Source: Apiospora phragmitis
Lineage: Eukaryota; Ascomycota; Sordariomycetes; Amphisphaeriales; Apiosporaceae
Assembly (NCBI GenBank): GCA_038363925.1
Contig: JAQQWL010000006.1
Coordinates: forward strand, 4,878,501-4,942,500
Direction of reading: 5' to 3'
Length of the DNA: 64,000 nucleotides
Shown piece after piece: positions 49,732-61,648 of this stretch. The notes beneath the pieces were generated by a model. The model was not told where the DNA came from. It saw nothing but the letters and a program-made list of their open reading frames with translations, and searched no databases. How positions within the stretch are numbered: position 1 is the first letter of the stretch; each line of letters opens with the position of its first letter. Made by a program: the position numbers and the translations under genes.

Positions 49732-50120
49732 TGGCGCTGTTACCACGAGGGATTACAATGGGAATTGTCCACCAGCGCACCCGCATAATGAATGCTACCT
49801 ACACCTGCTATGCTATTGGTGTCAGATATACAATAGGGCCCGCCAAGCCCAACTCCAACGTGACTCTGGTGAAGTTAAGACCCGGGTTATTTTTACCATA
49901 GCGTGCCGATAACTCCGATGACATGAACGTGGACTTGGCTTGAACTGCATGTGCAACAACCAACCAACCAACAACAAGCGACAGACAAATAAAGGAAAGA
50001 GTGGGAGAAGAAAAGTACGGTGACCCTTTCCACTCACCACCGCTCAACCGGTTCTCTCACCTTGCATTTCCGGGTCAGGCTCGGCCACCACATCGTTGCC
50101 CTATTAGATACTTACCCAGC

Positions 50121-50165
50121 CTCTTTCCTTCCTCTCTCTCTTCTTCTTCTTCTTCTTCTTTTTCT
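50121..50165. repeat. (TTC)n pyrimidine tract
   Basis: Pyrimidine-only stretch ending in a (TTC)n run; simple-sequence DNA without coding signal. Confidence 0.9.
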
Positions 50166-51156
50166 TCATATGGCGGCTGCTCCGACATCCCGGAGGCGCA
50201 GACAGGCGTCTGTCGCCATCTTTAACTGCAGCCGCTAGTGCTTCGGCTACTAAGCTGTTCATTCTTTGTTGTGTTTTTATTAATAAACCTGGGTTACTAA
50301 CGCCCCCCAACATGTGTTTATTAACGGTCATCGTTCTTCCGAGTATATGTAATGACGTAGACGGTCTCTTGCAGGGTCTTTCTTCTTCTCTTTTCCCTGT
50401 CCTTCCTTATCCTTATGCTATGAGAGCATGCATATCGTCATACACTCATTTTCCTGGCTGTCGTATGTAATTTACAGGAATCTATTTACAGCTTCTTCTC
50501 TTGAGTAATTTACACAACCCGGGTCCCTGGGGGCACATGTACTTACATGTATCATATCCATCGTAAGGATGTACGGCGCGCACACATGCTGCTATAAAAA
50601 AAGAATGGACTGCAGCAGGCCGCCGGGCGAACGACCCAATCCCACAGTTGGGCTATATCTGGTACTGATATAGGGTATTCAATTTCGACATTTAAGAACT
50701 GACCCGCGGCAGTCTGGTGAAGTGGGCCCCGGTAGTCGCTACTTTATATAAGCCCCAGTTGATGATGGTTGTACATACTTTGCAAGAAAGGATAGTCCAG
50801 ACCAACTAAATATGAAGATTCATCATGCGATAGATACAATACGGTAGCCCATGAGCCCGAAGGAAGACAGAGAAAAGGAAGAACACTTACCCCGTTTCCC
50901 TATGAGGGAGGTCGGTCAAGGGTCGGTGAATCGCCAATAGGCAATGGACGGAGACCGGCGAGCGACGACGACTTGGTTAAAATCAAATCAATCAACCAAC
51001 ACGAATGGAGAAAAGAAAGTCGAACCCATCCGTCACGTCACCCCTGTACGAGCCCACGTTGAACCCATCCGGCTTTGGGTTATACTCCGGGCCCCCACTA
51101 CCCGGAAGCCCAGGACCCTGGACCCGGTGGTTATCGTTGCATCAAACCAGTGAACC

Positions 51157-51201
51157 CTTTTTCTTTTCTTTTTTCTTCTTCTTTTTTTCGTCTTCTTTTT
51201 C
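51157..51201. repeat. T-rich pyrimidine tract
   Basis: T and C only, apart from single G residues, with runs of up to seven T. Confidence 0.85.
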
Positions 51202-52261
51202 GAAGCCCCTCCAAGGACGGATAACTTGTCTGCCCGTTTTACCCGGCCGAAACGAAGCAAATGTCGTTCCTTATCATGTGTTGATACTCGATATGTGGTA
51301 GGTAATTTGCCTTTCGAGGGTCTCTCTGCGAAGCAGAAAAGAGTCCTTCATGGTAAGACGATCAATCATCCCGTCGTACATAGGAAAACAACGGATGAAT
51401 ACATCATTACACTACAGTAGCGCCAAGAGACGGCAGCAGCAACACACAGATGGGGGAGACAGACGCTGCCCTCGCTTAATGTCTTGGCTCAACATGGACA
51501 CATGGATCAACTAAATACTGCTGCTGCTACTATGGAGTACATACCTACTTACTTACACATGTATTGGCACAAGGGACCTTTCCCTTTTCGCTTCTTGCTC
51601 TCTCTCCCTCTCTCTTGGATTATCGTAACGGCCTGCTTGCCTGTAGAGAGTGAGTCGTTGTTTAGCAAGCTTTAGGCAAGCTGTAGGCAAGCTGCTAAAC
51701 AACGTGCATGTTCAGATATATGCCCGCTTCTTGGTGGCTTACAATCATTAATCATCACTTCCTATGCCTTGACTCTTTGGATATAGATAAACATCACCAG
51801 CGTCCTTGTGTCGCATTGCAAAAACGTGGTTAGTCGGAACTACTCCGTAGAACATGGCATTGACCTTAGCTTAACTCTAAGACTTACTGGTTTAAGTATG
51901 CCAGAAGCTATAAGACGTCGAGATTGGGAGTGATCTTCATCATGCCTAACCGTATAGGTATATCGAATGCTCCTTCTGGAAGCGTACCATCTGTACTTAG
52001 TCATGGTTATATGCGCCTTCCCACAACCAGCAATAAGGTTCCGGCTACTACTACGACCTCCCGGTGTCTGTTGTTACTCGAGACTCTCCCCCCTTCTCTC
52101 TCTCGGCCTTTTGGATGGTAAAGGGGTAGCTAGGCAATCAGATCAAGTCGGTTGTGGACTTTGGTGACCCCCACGACCGATACGGCAGCGAAGGATCTCC
52201 CTTGGACCCACGAGTCAGTTTCGTTCGTTGCCTGTGGCTTTCTTTCTTTGGCTTGTCCGGG

Positions 52262-52320
52262 GGCCTCTCTTCTTTCCTTCCTTCTCTCTCCTTTCTTCTC
52301 TCTCCTTTCTTCTTCTCTCT
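52262..52320. repeat. CT-rich pyrimidine tract
   Basis: Imperfect repeats of CTTTCTTCTCTCTC; nearly pure pyrimidine on the plus strand. Confidence 0.85.
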
Positions 52321-54363
52321 ACCCTCGCGATTCGGTCGATGTCCGAACACGAGCAATCTGTGAGTAGTGCTATCTGACTATCATGTCTACTGCATACGTT
52401 GGAATGAATACGGCGCACGCCACTGCAAAGAAACTCACACATACATGCATGCAGGGTTGAGCCATTGGCAATAGTCGCGTCTCATCCTCAGCAGATAGAT
52501 TGCCTACCACCTACCACCTATCACCCACCTCCTAACAAGCGTCTCCGCTGGTTAGGGTTCTTCCCGTACCATAATAGAAGAAGTTCGTGTAAACTCAGGT
52601 GCGGGCTCCTGTGGCGCTGCTCCAAACTGACGACCCAGATATAAAAGTACATCGCATGCATGCAATGCACACCCAAGCAACAGCAAGCATCCGTTATACT
52701 ACCTACCGGCTGGCGTTTCCTGTCCTGTCCTCCACCGTTTGATCGAACCCCTAAAACCCAGGCTTGCATTATTTTGCTCGGTTAACTAGATGCCGGTATA
52801 CGTAGAGGGGCCTGTACTGTGGCACGTTACTTATACCGGTTTTGCCGGAGTTTGCCTGGGAATCACCGTCGTCTTAAGGGGAAGTCCGGTCTGATCCTGG
52901 CCTGCGCCGCATCCTACTTGCCTGCTTGCAGACTCTAGCCTTTTCACAGTTTTCCTTTTTGCTTCGCTTCCTTCCTTTTCGGGCAACTATCATCCCGGGG
53001 GGAAAGAGACGACGTTACGTTGTACGTGTGTGTGTGCACCTCAGTCCCCCAACCTACCTCCTACCTTGTCGACCATCTCATCTCATATCAGTAAAGAGAT
53101 GAAGAATAGAGGGACCACGTACGTAAGACCGTACCTTTTTTTTCGACGACCGGTGTAGGAGGAGGAGAGGAAAGGTTTGACGTCTTTCTCTTTTGGAGAC
53201 GAATCTCCGTGAAGTGGAAAGCAAAAGCGCAAGGATCGCATTTCCGCCTAAATGCAGAGAGCCCAGCCTCTACTACTATGTACGTGTGTGTAGCTGGTTA
53301 GCTGCGAAGTGATTAGAAGTCTGTCCGACTAATGAGATGTCAGCGTACCTCTGGGGTCGGTTAGGTATCAGGCGAGAAAGTAACCATGCATGTAAAAAGC
53401 AGCCAGCCACGCTGACAGCATGCCTTGCATACGTGAATCTCCGTATGTGCCTTATAGACGCAGCTTCAGCCTTTGAACACGAGGGTCTGATTCACCTATC
53501 AAACACCGTAAAAGAACCCTTGGAATTGATATTGGTGCATCGTCATTCCTCGCATTACAGGTTTCCCCCGGGAGGACACAAGCATACATACCTGCATACT
53601 CATCAGATAGTTAGTTGACTGGGTGGGGGTTCGTTCCGGAGTATATATCATCCTCCCTCTCCCCAATGTACTCCGTACTGTAGCCTAATAAACCAACTGC
53701 ATATGCAAGCTTCATGTAGCCAAGGAGAAGGTTCCCTCTCCATCTCGATGCTAAGTGGATATTCCACTGTCCGGAGTTCAAATCCGTAGATACCGCCGCC
53801 AACTGTCGTGATGGAGGGCGTGGCTTGTACCGGGGCATACATTTAACGAAACAGTTCCCAAGTCCCGGCTACATGTGCGGCTGTCCATTGTACGCCCGCA
53901 AGAATAGGCTACATACATGCAGGCGGGTCGAGAGAGAGAGAAAGAAAGAGAAGTCGCTGTACGTCAGTCTTTCCTGACCCAACCAAAGATGTGCCCCTGA
54001 CGCGGACACCCGCCGCTCCCTCCTTCCCCCAGGTTTGGGGAACCAGGATGATGCATTTCCGGGAGAGCATTGCTGCTTGCAGATACCCAGGCTTGGGCAA
54101 TCCTGGGTAACCAACTCTGGGGGCATCCATTGCTGGGTTCATTGCTTTTGCCTGTACACGTTCACGCACGTTGGCACTTGAAGGCCATCAGATACTGCTT
54201 GTTATTGGTTGCTAATTGGTCACTGAAAGAAAACCCACATCACTTGATGCGCATAGCTTAGTTCACTCAATACTTACTTACTCATCCATATTCTCTACCT
54301 TACCTAGCTTCCAAACTCTTTCCATCATGTAAGTACGTACCTTCCTCCTCTTCGCCTTTACCC

Positions 54364-55162
54364 TTAGAAGAGCCCAAAGATCTTGCGCGGCGCGATCTCC
54401 CCCTCCCAGGCGTAGTACTCCGGGAGGCAGTGAGGCGACGTCTCGGCCCGGGAGACCAGCTCGCGCAGATCCACCACGACCCCGATGAGGTCGTCCACGA
54501 CGCGCTCCATGCCCTTGATCAGCTGCACCGGCACGTCCCGGCCCCGACGAGAACCATGCCGGGCACCACGATGTCGTCCGCCGCCCCCGCCCGTGGCGGA
54601 ACGGCAGGCAGTCCGCGAGCCGCGTCGCCCGGTCGACCAGGTCGTCCGCGTGCGCCTCGAGCGCGCCCGTGCTCCGCGCCAGGCGCCGCTTCAAGTAGCT
54701 GAAGATGCCCGGCGCGAGGTACAGTCGTAGGTTTTCGCGGCCCTTGGCGAAGTGGCCCCGCAGCACGGCCTCGAGCTCGTCGACGCGCCGTTCGCGGAGC
54801 CGGCGGGCCGCCAGGGCCAGCAGCGCGCACATCTTCTTGGCCTTGAGCTCGGGGGTCCGCCGCTCCAGGGCGAACCTGGCCCAGATCAGCTCGGCTAAAG
54901 ACGACTCCGTACCTGTTGGTTCGTTATTGTTACTATTATTATTAGCATTATCATCGTTCTTGCAGGCCGCGTACAGCCATGTGGAGAGGGCGCTGTAGTA
55001 CACCACCTGCGATTTGCTGCAGGGCCGGCATGGCAGGCCGGACTCGACGGTCAGTTGCTCGGGTAGGGCTTTACGTTCTTGCGACTGCTTCCAAAGCTCG
55101 TGGGGCTTCGGGTCACTTCCCTCATGCCCACATGCGCTGAAGCGGAAAATTATGGGAGCCAT
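54364..55162 (-). CDS. Uncharacterised protein (about 266 aa)
   Basis: Single-exon frame from the ATG at 55162 (MAPIIFRFSACGHEG). The N-terminus has CxxC-like features (ACGHEG then CRPCSKS), compatible with a small zinc-binding element, then a poly-Asn-rich linker (NNNSNNNEP), then a mostly helical, Arg/Leu-rich body (RRLRERRVDELEAVLRGHF, LYLAPGIFSYLKRRLARST). Two single-base losses break the frame: the C5 run at 54584-54588 and the C4 run at 54542-54545. With both added the C-terminus reads IKGMERVVDDLIGVVVDL and ends PRKIFGLF, 267 codons including the stop. Family not recognised; it resembles fungal hypothetical proteins with a short Cys-pair head. Confidence 0.7.
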
Positions 55163-56646
55163 TGTGGTGAAAGGCGATGGTATGGTATTGCGTTTGGTGA
55201 TAAGAAAGCTAGGAAGATGTAATAGGGGTTCCTAGTCAAGTAGGCCACTGTCTCAATGGATGATGCCTAAACCCTTTCTGGAATCGTCTATTATCCCTTT
55301 AAGTACTCTGACAATGCCTTCCATCAACACAATGCCAAAGGCATTATTCTGAATCTCGGAGACAGGCATCCTCTTTCAACCCTTTGTTGTTGCATACCAG
55401 GCTAGTGGCCAGGAATATTGCTGTTGTAGTTGACCACGTTTACAGAGAGTGACGAGTCTCTTGAGGACTGATCTCAATATTTCGAGAAGAATTAACTGCT
55501 TCCTGATTCGTTCGCTCTTTCGGTCGACCAATCGAGGCCTGCTATTGATAGGGGCGCGTACAGCCAGAGAGTATGGATGTAGGAGACCTATGTAGTAGGA
55601 TATCATATCATACCCATTTATGAGATGTGTTTATCTCATTCGACCGACTCTGCCTGGGCGCCAGCTCACCAGAGGTGCCACGGCTCGGGGGCCCCTTATC
55701 AACGATATGTCACAGCCTCGGTGAGCTCTGATATGTTCGAATACTCATTTGGAATACCTCAACCGGAAAATCTTCTTTCATAACTTTTGCGGGAATACTC
55801 TCATCAACCATTAGTTAGGAAATTAAAGAATAGAAAAAAGGGGATACTGGCGTCAGTGTGTGTTGGACAGACCATACACCACTACACACGTAAGGTATGT
55901 ATCATCTGATGCAAAGGCTCATCTACACGTGCTACTCGTACAGAATGGAGAAACCAGTCAACCATCTTCCCACCCTTCCCCGCGCTTACCTCCTTTTCAA
56001 GATATGAACAGTTTCACTCGGGATAGCCTTGGTGGTGATATAGATACAACCCCTATTGATTTCATACCCTACAGGAAGCTGAAATACTAAGCTGCGTCCT
56101 TGATATCAATCAGATACTGATATTACAATTATAAGGTTCATGTACTGTATTCGGTAACGAAGCACTTTTGAAGTATCCCTACATAATTCAAGCGGACATG
56201 AAAACATCAGTAATATTGGGCAGCTAAGTAAAGTGTGTCAAGCAAATGCGCTTCGACAGAACTCAAAGTCCTATCAGGCTTCTCTGATTTGCTACCGTAC
56301 TTCCTGCCGGCTAGAGTCTCCGTAGCCCCCAATCTGCAGGTAGGGTTCCAGGACATACAATACTTCGTCTGCTGGATACCCAGCGATTTATGCAACTCCG
56401 CGGTGGGAGCTACAGTTACACAAACTGCTCCCGTCGACCGGTCGTACTTTTGCCGGATTGGGAGCTATACTTGCTCCCGGTATTGGACGGCCCAGGTTAC
56501 CTGGAGCTATGAGAACAATATCGATTACTTTTATTCTATGGGTAACTAAGCCGATGCCCCCCGACCTGCTCCCTCTTGGCCATCATACTATAGCTCTTCC
56601 CACAATCCTTTCTATTCTCTCATCGCTGCCCCAAACTATTCCCAAG
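55163..56646. other. Intergenic
   Basis: No gene supported; A/T-richer than neighbouring coding DNA. Short open stretches only. Confidence 0.5.
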
Positions 56647-57276
56647 ATGGAACGGCAGAACCGGAACAGACGATCGATTCAAGGTGATCATCGTCGGCGC
56701 CGGCGTCAGCGGCCTGACCCTAGCCCACGCCTTCCACAAGGCCGACATCGACTACGTCGTGCTGGACAAACATGCCGTGGCGCCCGCGTGCGGCTCCAGC
56801 ATCAGCATGTACACCAACGGCGGCCGGATCCTGGACCAGCTGGGGCTCTACGATGTCCTAGTTGCGAAGAAGGCCGAGATGCAGGCTTACGATGGCTGGG
56901 TTTGGTACATTGCCCAGCGATGGATTCTACCGTGAGTATCATCAAAGCCATTACCGTCTTTTATAATAGATCAAGCACACTGTTCTAACGCCACACATTT
57001 CTCGGCAGCGTTCTGTTCATGTCAGGGGCTAAGCAGATTGCCGGGTTCATGGCATCCGCCCCGAAGCTGAGCTTCGTTCCCTTCAACGAACATTCCGGGA
57101 AGGTCAGCTGGGCGAAACAGGTATGGGAACTCCCGGCAGAGAAGAAGAGGAATAAGCCTCGGATTGCCTTTTCCAAGGGACTCGTTGCGCTTCTTGTCAT
57201 CTCGGCTTCCCTATTTTACTCCGCGGGCGTCTGGTATCTTGGGACAGGGGCCAGGATGCCGCTAGACTTGGAATAA
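56647..57276 (+). pseudogene. FAD-dependent monooxygenase remnant lacking catalytic core
   Basis: The N-terminal exon (56647-56931) carries the Rossmann FAD-binding start VIIVGAGVSGLTLAHAF (GxGxxG), followed by DYVVLDKH and NGGRILDQLGLYD, typical of PaxM/salicylate-hydroxylase-like fungal monooxygenases. After an intron (56932-57008) the second exon (57009-57276) continues with the family's C-terminal region (LFMSGAKQIAGFMASAPKL) and a hydrophobic membrane segment (LVALLVISASLFYSAGVWYL). Some 280 residues normally lying between, including the conserved GD motif for FAD ribityl binding, are missing. The junction is in frame after one extra G at the start (ATGG) is removed, giving 183 aa. It could encode a short protein, but enzymatic function is very unlikely. 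Confidence 0.7.
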
Positions 57277-60247
57277 AGGAAGTGGAAACGTCGACTATCA
57301 ACTGTTGGTATCGCGCGGTCCGCTGTATCTCCGAATGCAGGAGGACAAAGTGATGGGTAGTAATCATTGGGTGTCGTAATTCGATGCGTATGATGTATTG
57401 CTTAGGGATATCGGATAATAAGGCGTGGCTTTGGGTTCATTCAGGTTCATATTCATAGGCAGTCAACATGCAAGGGTTTCCATTTCGCAAAGACAGCCTC
57501 GAAAGAAGCGTAGCCCCCTATACCTTCAACCAGTGGTAAAAACCCGGGTATGCAGGTGCCCGTAGAATACGGGCTAAGTTCAACCTGGTAATAAATATCT
57601 TCATGCTAGAGAGGAAATCCGTTATACCTCTTCCCCTTGAGCACGTCTTATATAGCCCAGCGACCTTCAACTCTCCCGTAAAGCTATCGACCCACGGTCT
57701 CAGGGTTTCTTTTCTTTTCTGTTTCGAACAACCATGATCCACACAAGCCCAGCTCCTCGACAGCCAATCTTTGATTCTCCCTCTACATGATTCTGGGTTG
57801 GATGGAACCGGGAGTGCTAGGACACTGTATCCTAGCTTCGCTCGCCTACAAGTTCCACCATGCAATCCAAGATGGGTCGGCCGCCCATGGAACCTTACAT
57901 GAGGGACCAGGTATCCGGTTGCCTATCTAGGAAATATATACTGGTTGGAGGTGACGGGTCAGGATCAGAACGTCGGTTTGATACGGTTCCAATGGCAATC
58001 CGATTGGTGCCTTGAGTTAAAGGACCAGGGTCCCGATGTCTCAAAAGGGGAAAACGGTCTGGCAAAGGAGAACTTCAACGTGTTAAGAGTGGCCCATGGT
58101 CGTGACAAATCGTGATTGATTGGAAATATTGCAAACAACACATACATATATATGACTAGGAACAAGACCGGGGTCCCGGTATCCCAAAAAGGAAAGGGGG
58201 GCCCGTTTGCCCACGTCTGACATAGGCACCCAAACCAACACACCACATAACGCCTGCTTGTTATGGTACTTTCCTCTGTATGTACGCCTAGGCAACCTCG
58301 AATAGCGCAGCTCAAACTCTCCTACTGCTAGCACCGGCAAGAGCTTACTGTATATCACTGACCGCCCAGGCAGCCCCACAACTCAGCTCAGCTCAGCTTC
58401 AGCTTCGGCTTCAGCCCAGAGCACTGTCTGGTTTCGAACCCCTAGGACCAAGATGTGACATATATACATGAACCCAGGGTCCGGTTTCCTAAAAGGGAAA
58501 GTTCCACAGTAATAAAGTATGGCTCGGGTTTGGAATCCCAACCTCGAATCTTCAGCCGCAGGCGATCTGTGCTGGCTGGGTGTTGGACCTCAAAAATTCG
58601 ATACGTAAGGTATGGATCCCAAATTCGTGACCAGGGTGCTGACATCTACATTAGGGAAAGACTTTGATAATGGGCCAGGGTCTCTGTCTCCTGAATAGGA
58701 AAAACGCAGCAGGTTTCGATTCCCACCATGCCAACGAATCCACAAGCTCCTACTACCACCTAGGAGACTCCCCAAGATGTCCTATAAATTGGTAGCCGGC
58801 CTACTCTCGGAGAAGGTGTCGTGAACTGCTTGGTTATGATGACTGCCGGTCACGCTCGATACCTCCACCCGTTTCCGACCTACACACCTTCCGTGCCGCG
58901 GCTACATATCAGAGAGATTGATTCGAGCAAGTCGGTCTCCTCCAATTCCCCAAGGAGCCTCTCAAAAGAGACCCCGTTTCCGGAACAACGTGTAATAGAA
59001 GTAGGCATAGTCGATGGCGAGAGCAGCCAGGGCCTTCCAAGACCACGGACACAGAATACCACCGAAAGCAGGCCCAATTCAACATCATCTCCCTTTTTCT
59101 CCCGCGCCTCGATACCCTTGCCGACGACGCCGCAAAGTACGACTGCAACAACCAATCGATAGGCTAGCGACTAGATAGCAGCAAGGGGCGAAGGCTCTCC
59201 CTTCCGGTCCGACTTCCAAAACGCCGCTCTCTACTTATGCTTCCAAGAAAGAAGCCCTGCCCACCCGTCTTCCAAGCCGGGACGGGAAGCCGAGGGAAAC
59301 CCGCCATTTCTTTCTTCTCGATCATCTGTTCGCCCATTCATTGCCCTCAACTCGCTCGTTGCCTACCATCCATCCATCTATTCACCCAACTTGATCTAAA
59401 CAACCAACCGGCCTTTCGTTCGGCCTTCATATGCATCGTCGCTCGAGTATGTACGTAGAGCCGTACCGACTCTATTCTGAAGTAAACGGCCCACGCACAA
59501 CTAACGATACACAGGCCCACCGGCTGAAGTACATCTCGAGCGTGTTGTACGAAACCTTGTACGTCGAAGTCGGGCGGGATGCGGTGGACGGGCGAGCTGC
59601 ATGGGACAGGTTTCTCAGGCGCAACGGACATTCGGAATGAACGCATTGAAAGCCCATCAGTAGTAGGTAGTATCCATGATGGCGTTTTATGATCTGAGTA
59701 TCTCAAAAACTCGTAGACGACATACTTCGAATATTCTGGAGTCCGTAAGTTGCTGTGGAAAGAGGCACAATATTCACTTATGGTGGGCATAGGTCAAGCA
59801 TGAGCATGTGCAAATCTGAGCTGTGACACGTTAAGGGTGTCGGTCACCAAGTGATATGTCATTCAAAAACATTGCATTTCTCGTCTCTATATCGAAGAAG
59901 ATGCCGTACGGAACAAATATCCTCCGAAAATAGCTTGAGGCGACCATGTACTTCATGGTCTACAAGAGGGCCACAATATGAGAAGGCCGACCATTGACTT
60001 CACATCATTCCTATTCGGAGATGCCAGGTAAAACGCCATAACCGCTTGCTCCGTGCCTTGGAAAGAGATAATAAAAAGAAAAACAGGCTCGTTAAGGGGT
60101 TGCCATAGTGGCCCTCGAGAGGGATAAATAAAGATTTATCCAACGTAGATACTAGAAGAAAATATATGTGGGGTATAGTGTCGACATCTCAACGTCTGTA
60201 GAAGTGCCGCTGTTTTGTCTTCCTTACACGGTGTCTGAAAAAGGTCT
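57277..60247. other. Repeat-bearing intergenic region
   Basis: No gene with domain support. Between 57,541 and 58,710 lie several related hairpin-bearing repeat copies. A 69-codon ATG-initiated open stretch at 59,431-59,640 remains unassigned. Confidence 0.5.
57541..58710. repeat. Cluster of degenerate 30-35 nt repeats with small hairpins
   Basis: Copies with a GACCAGGGTCCCGG-like head followed by a TCCTAAAAGGGA-like foldback begin at about 57,904, 58,022, 58,165, 58,472 and 58,672, with weaker copies at 57,543, 57,805 and 58,629. Several contain perfect short inverted repeats (TTTCC...GGAAA; TCCT...AGGA; GCTAGGA...TCCTAGC). A second motif resembling GGTTTCGAATCCC occurs near 58,429, 58,527 and 58,709. 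Identity is unknown. Confidence 0.55.
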
Positions 60248-61648
60248 TTACTCTTTCACGGCGTGCTGGTCCCCAAAAGGACTGGTGCATTCACGCGGCA
60301 CCGAGGCCATCGAACGGGGTGCTGAGGCCATCGAGTTCGTCCTGCTTTCGGCTGCCCGACGGGTGGCTTCTTCGATCAGACCACTCAAATCACTCTTTGT
60401 GCGAGGAGACTTGGGAGTCTTGGGAGATTTGGGAGGATCCGAGAAAGGCCCTTGGTCGACGGCTGGTGTGTCCTCGATCTCGGTAACAGCCTTTGATTCT
60501 CGGGCTGCGGCCTTGGCTTTCGGTGAGCCGGCGGCGCTTTCCGGTTCTTCAGCAATGGAATCAGTCGGAGTCTTTGACTTGATAGAGACCTGCTTAGGGC
60601 CGCTACTGCCAACACTGACGACTTGAGGGCGGACTGCTGTAGCTGTTGAGGCACTTGCGTTTTTGAAGAATGTTGCTCCAATACTGAAAGCTGGCGATGG
60701 AGGGGGTTTTTCTTCGTATTTCCCGTAGTCCACCTCAGGTACAGGCGGCGTGACGCTTTCACCGCTGCCAGCCTTGGATTTGACACTAATAATGGACGGC
60801 TTCAGAAGGGTGCCCTTTTGCGCAGGCATGGGCGAAATCACCGCGTTCTTGCCGTAGATCGTCGAGGCGACACTGGAGCGAGGAGCGTAGGAGGTGCGAG
60901 CCATTGAAGTACGATCTGTGTAGCCCGAGATGCCAGAGTACGTCGAATCGCGAAGATCGCCAGGCACGAAGAAATGCTGCTCCTGGTACGGCGAAGGGCT
61001 TCCCGAGTCGGAGTGAGCAAGAGGGATCGGCGGCACAGGAGGTACCAATACGGTCGGCGATGTAGGCGTGGCTCGGTTGGTGACACCGGGAATATATGCG
61101 ATCTGGATGATGTTCGATGCTCGTGTAAGAACGGTCGAGGCAAGGGAATGGACCGAGTGCGTTGATTGCCGTGCCGACCGCCTCGAGGCCATGTCATCGT
61201 GTCCTTCTTCTTTGCTATGCTCCGGATCCGTTTGCCATTGCTCACCCTGGTAATCTGCTCGCTTATTCTTTATGCAGAATCTCCAAACCAGATATGTGAC
61301 GATGGCGATAGCTGCCAACCCTCCGACCACACCACCAGCAATGGCACCCGTATTCGGCGATGAGCTGCTAGATGAGCCCACTGACGGTTTTTGATTCGCT
61401 ACGTCGGGATCGAGTGCGCAATAGGCTTGCGGGCATGCGTGGCATGATTTCGACGTGAATTGGCAGACCTCGTTGTCTTCACAATCAGGACATGTTGGAC
61501 TAACGTTCAGACAGTCTAAACAGCCTTCTTGTCTGGCGAATAGAGAATGGATGGTATCTGAGCCTCAGTGTTAGTCTCGTAGGCTGACCATGGTTATCGG
61601 TAGTATGGGCGGAGTCTCACCAGATGCGAGTGCCGCATGGCTCGCCAT
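60248..61648 (-). CDS. OPY2: Opy2-type membrane anchor of the HOG pathway
   Basis: Homolog of yeast Opy2, which anchors Ste50 at the plasma membrane in osmostress MAPK signalling. Two exons, 61648-61621 and 61557-60248; 445 aa, frame intact. The short first exon gives MASHAALASD. The extracellular Cys-rich domain has eight cysteines (positions 22, 25, 32, 35, 41, 48, 51, 56) in the Opy2 pattern CLDCLNVSPTCPDC and SCHACPQAYC, followed by a Ser-rich stalk, one transmembrane helix (about 79-104: AIAGGVVGGLAAIAIVTYLV) and a long Ser/Pro/Thr-rich cytoplasmic tail with many potential MAPK sites (SPKTPKSP). The tail carries the binding region for Ste50 in yeast; its conservation here is not obvious. 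Confidence 0.9.

Larger units (their letters stand above)
47501..54363. other. 6.9 kb without recognisable genes
   Basis: Downstream of ras-2. No frame shows a family motif. It contains pyrimidine tracts on the plus strand at 49,680-49,731, 50,121-50,165, 51,157-51,201 and 52,262-52,320, and a GTACTCCGTAC at 53,668-53,678. Confidence 0.5.

Noticed and set aside
5232..57276. RIP as the cause of the broken genes
   Set aside because: RIP gives C-to-T transitions and premature TA-rich stops; here the changes are one-base indels in otherwise well-conserved GC-rich sequence.
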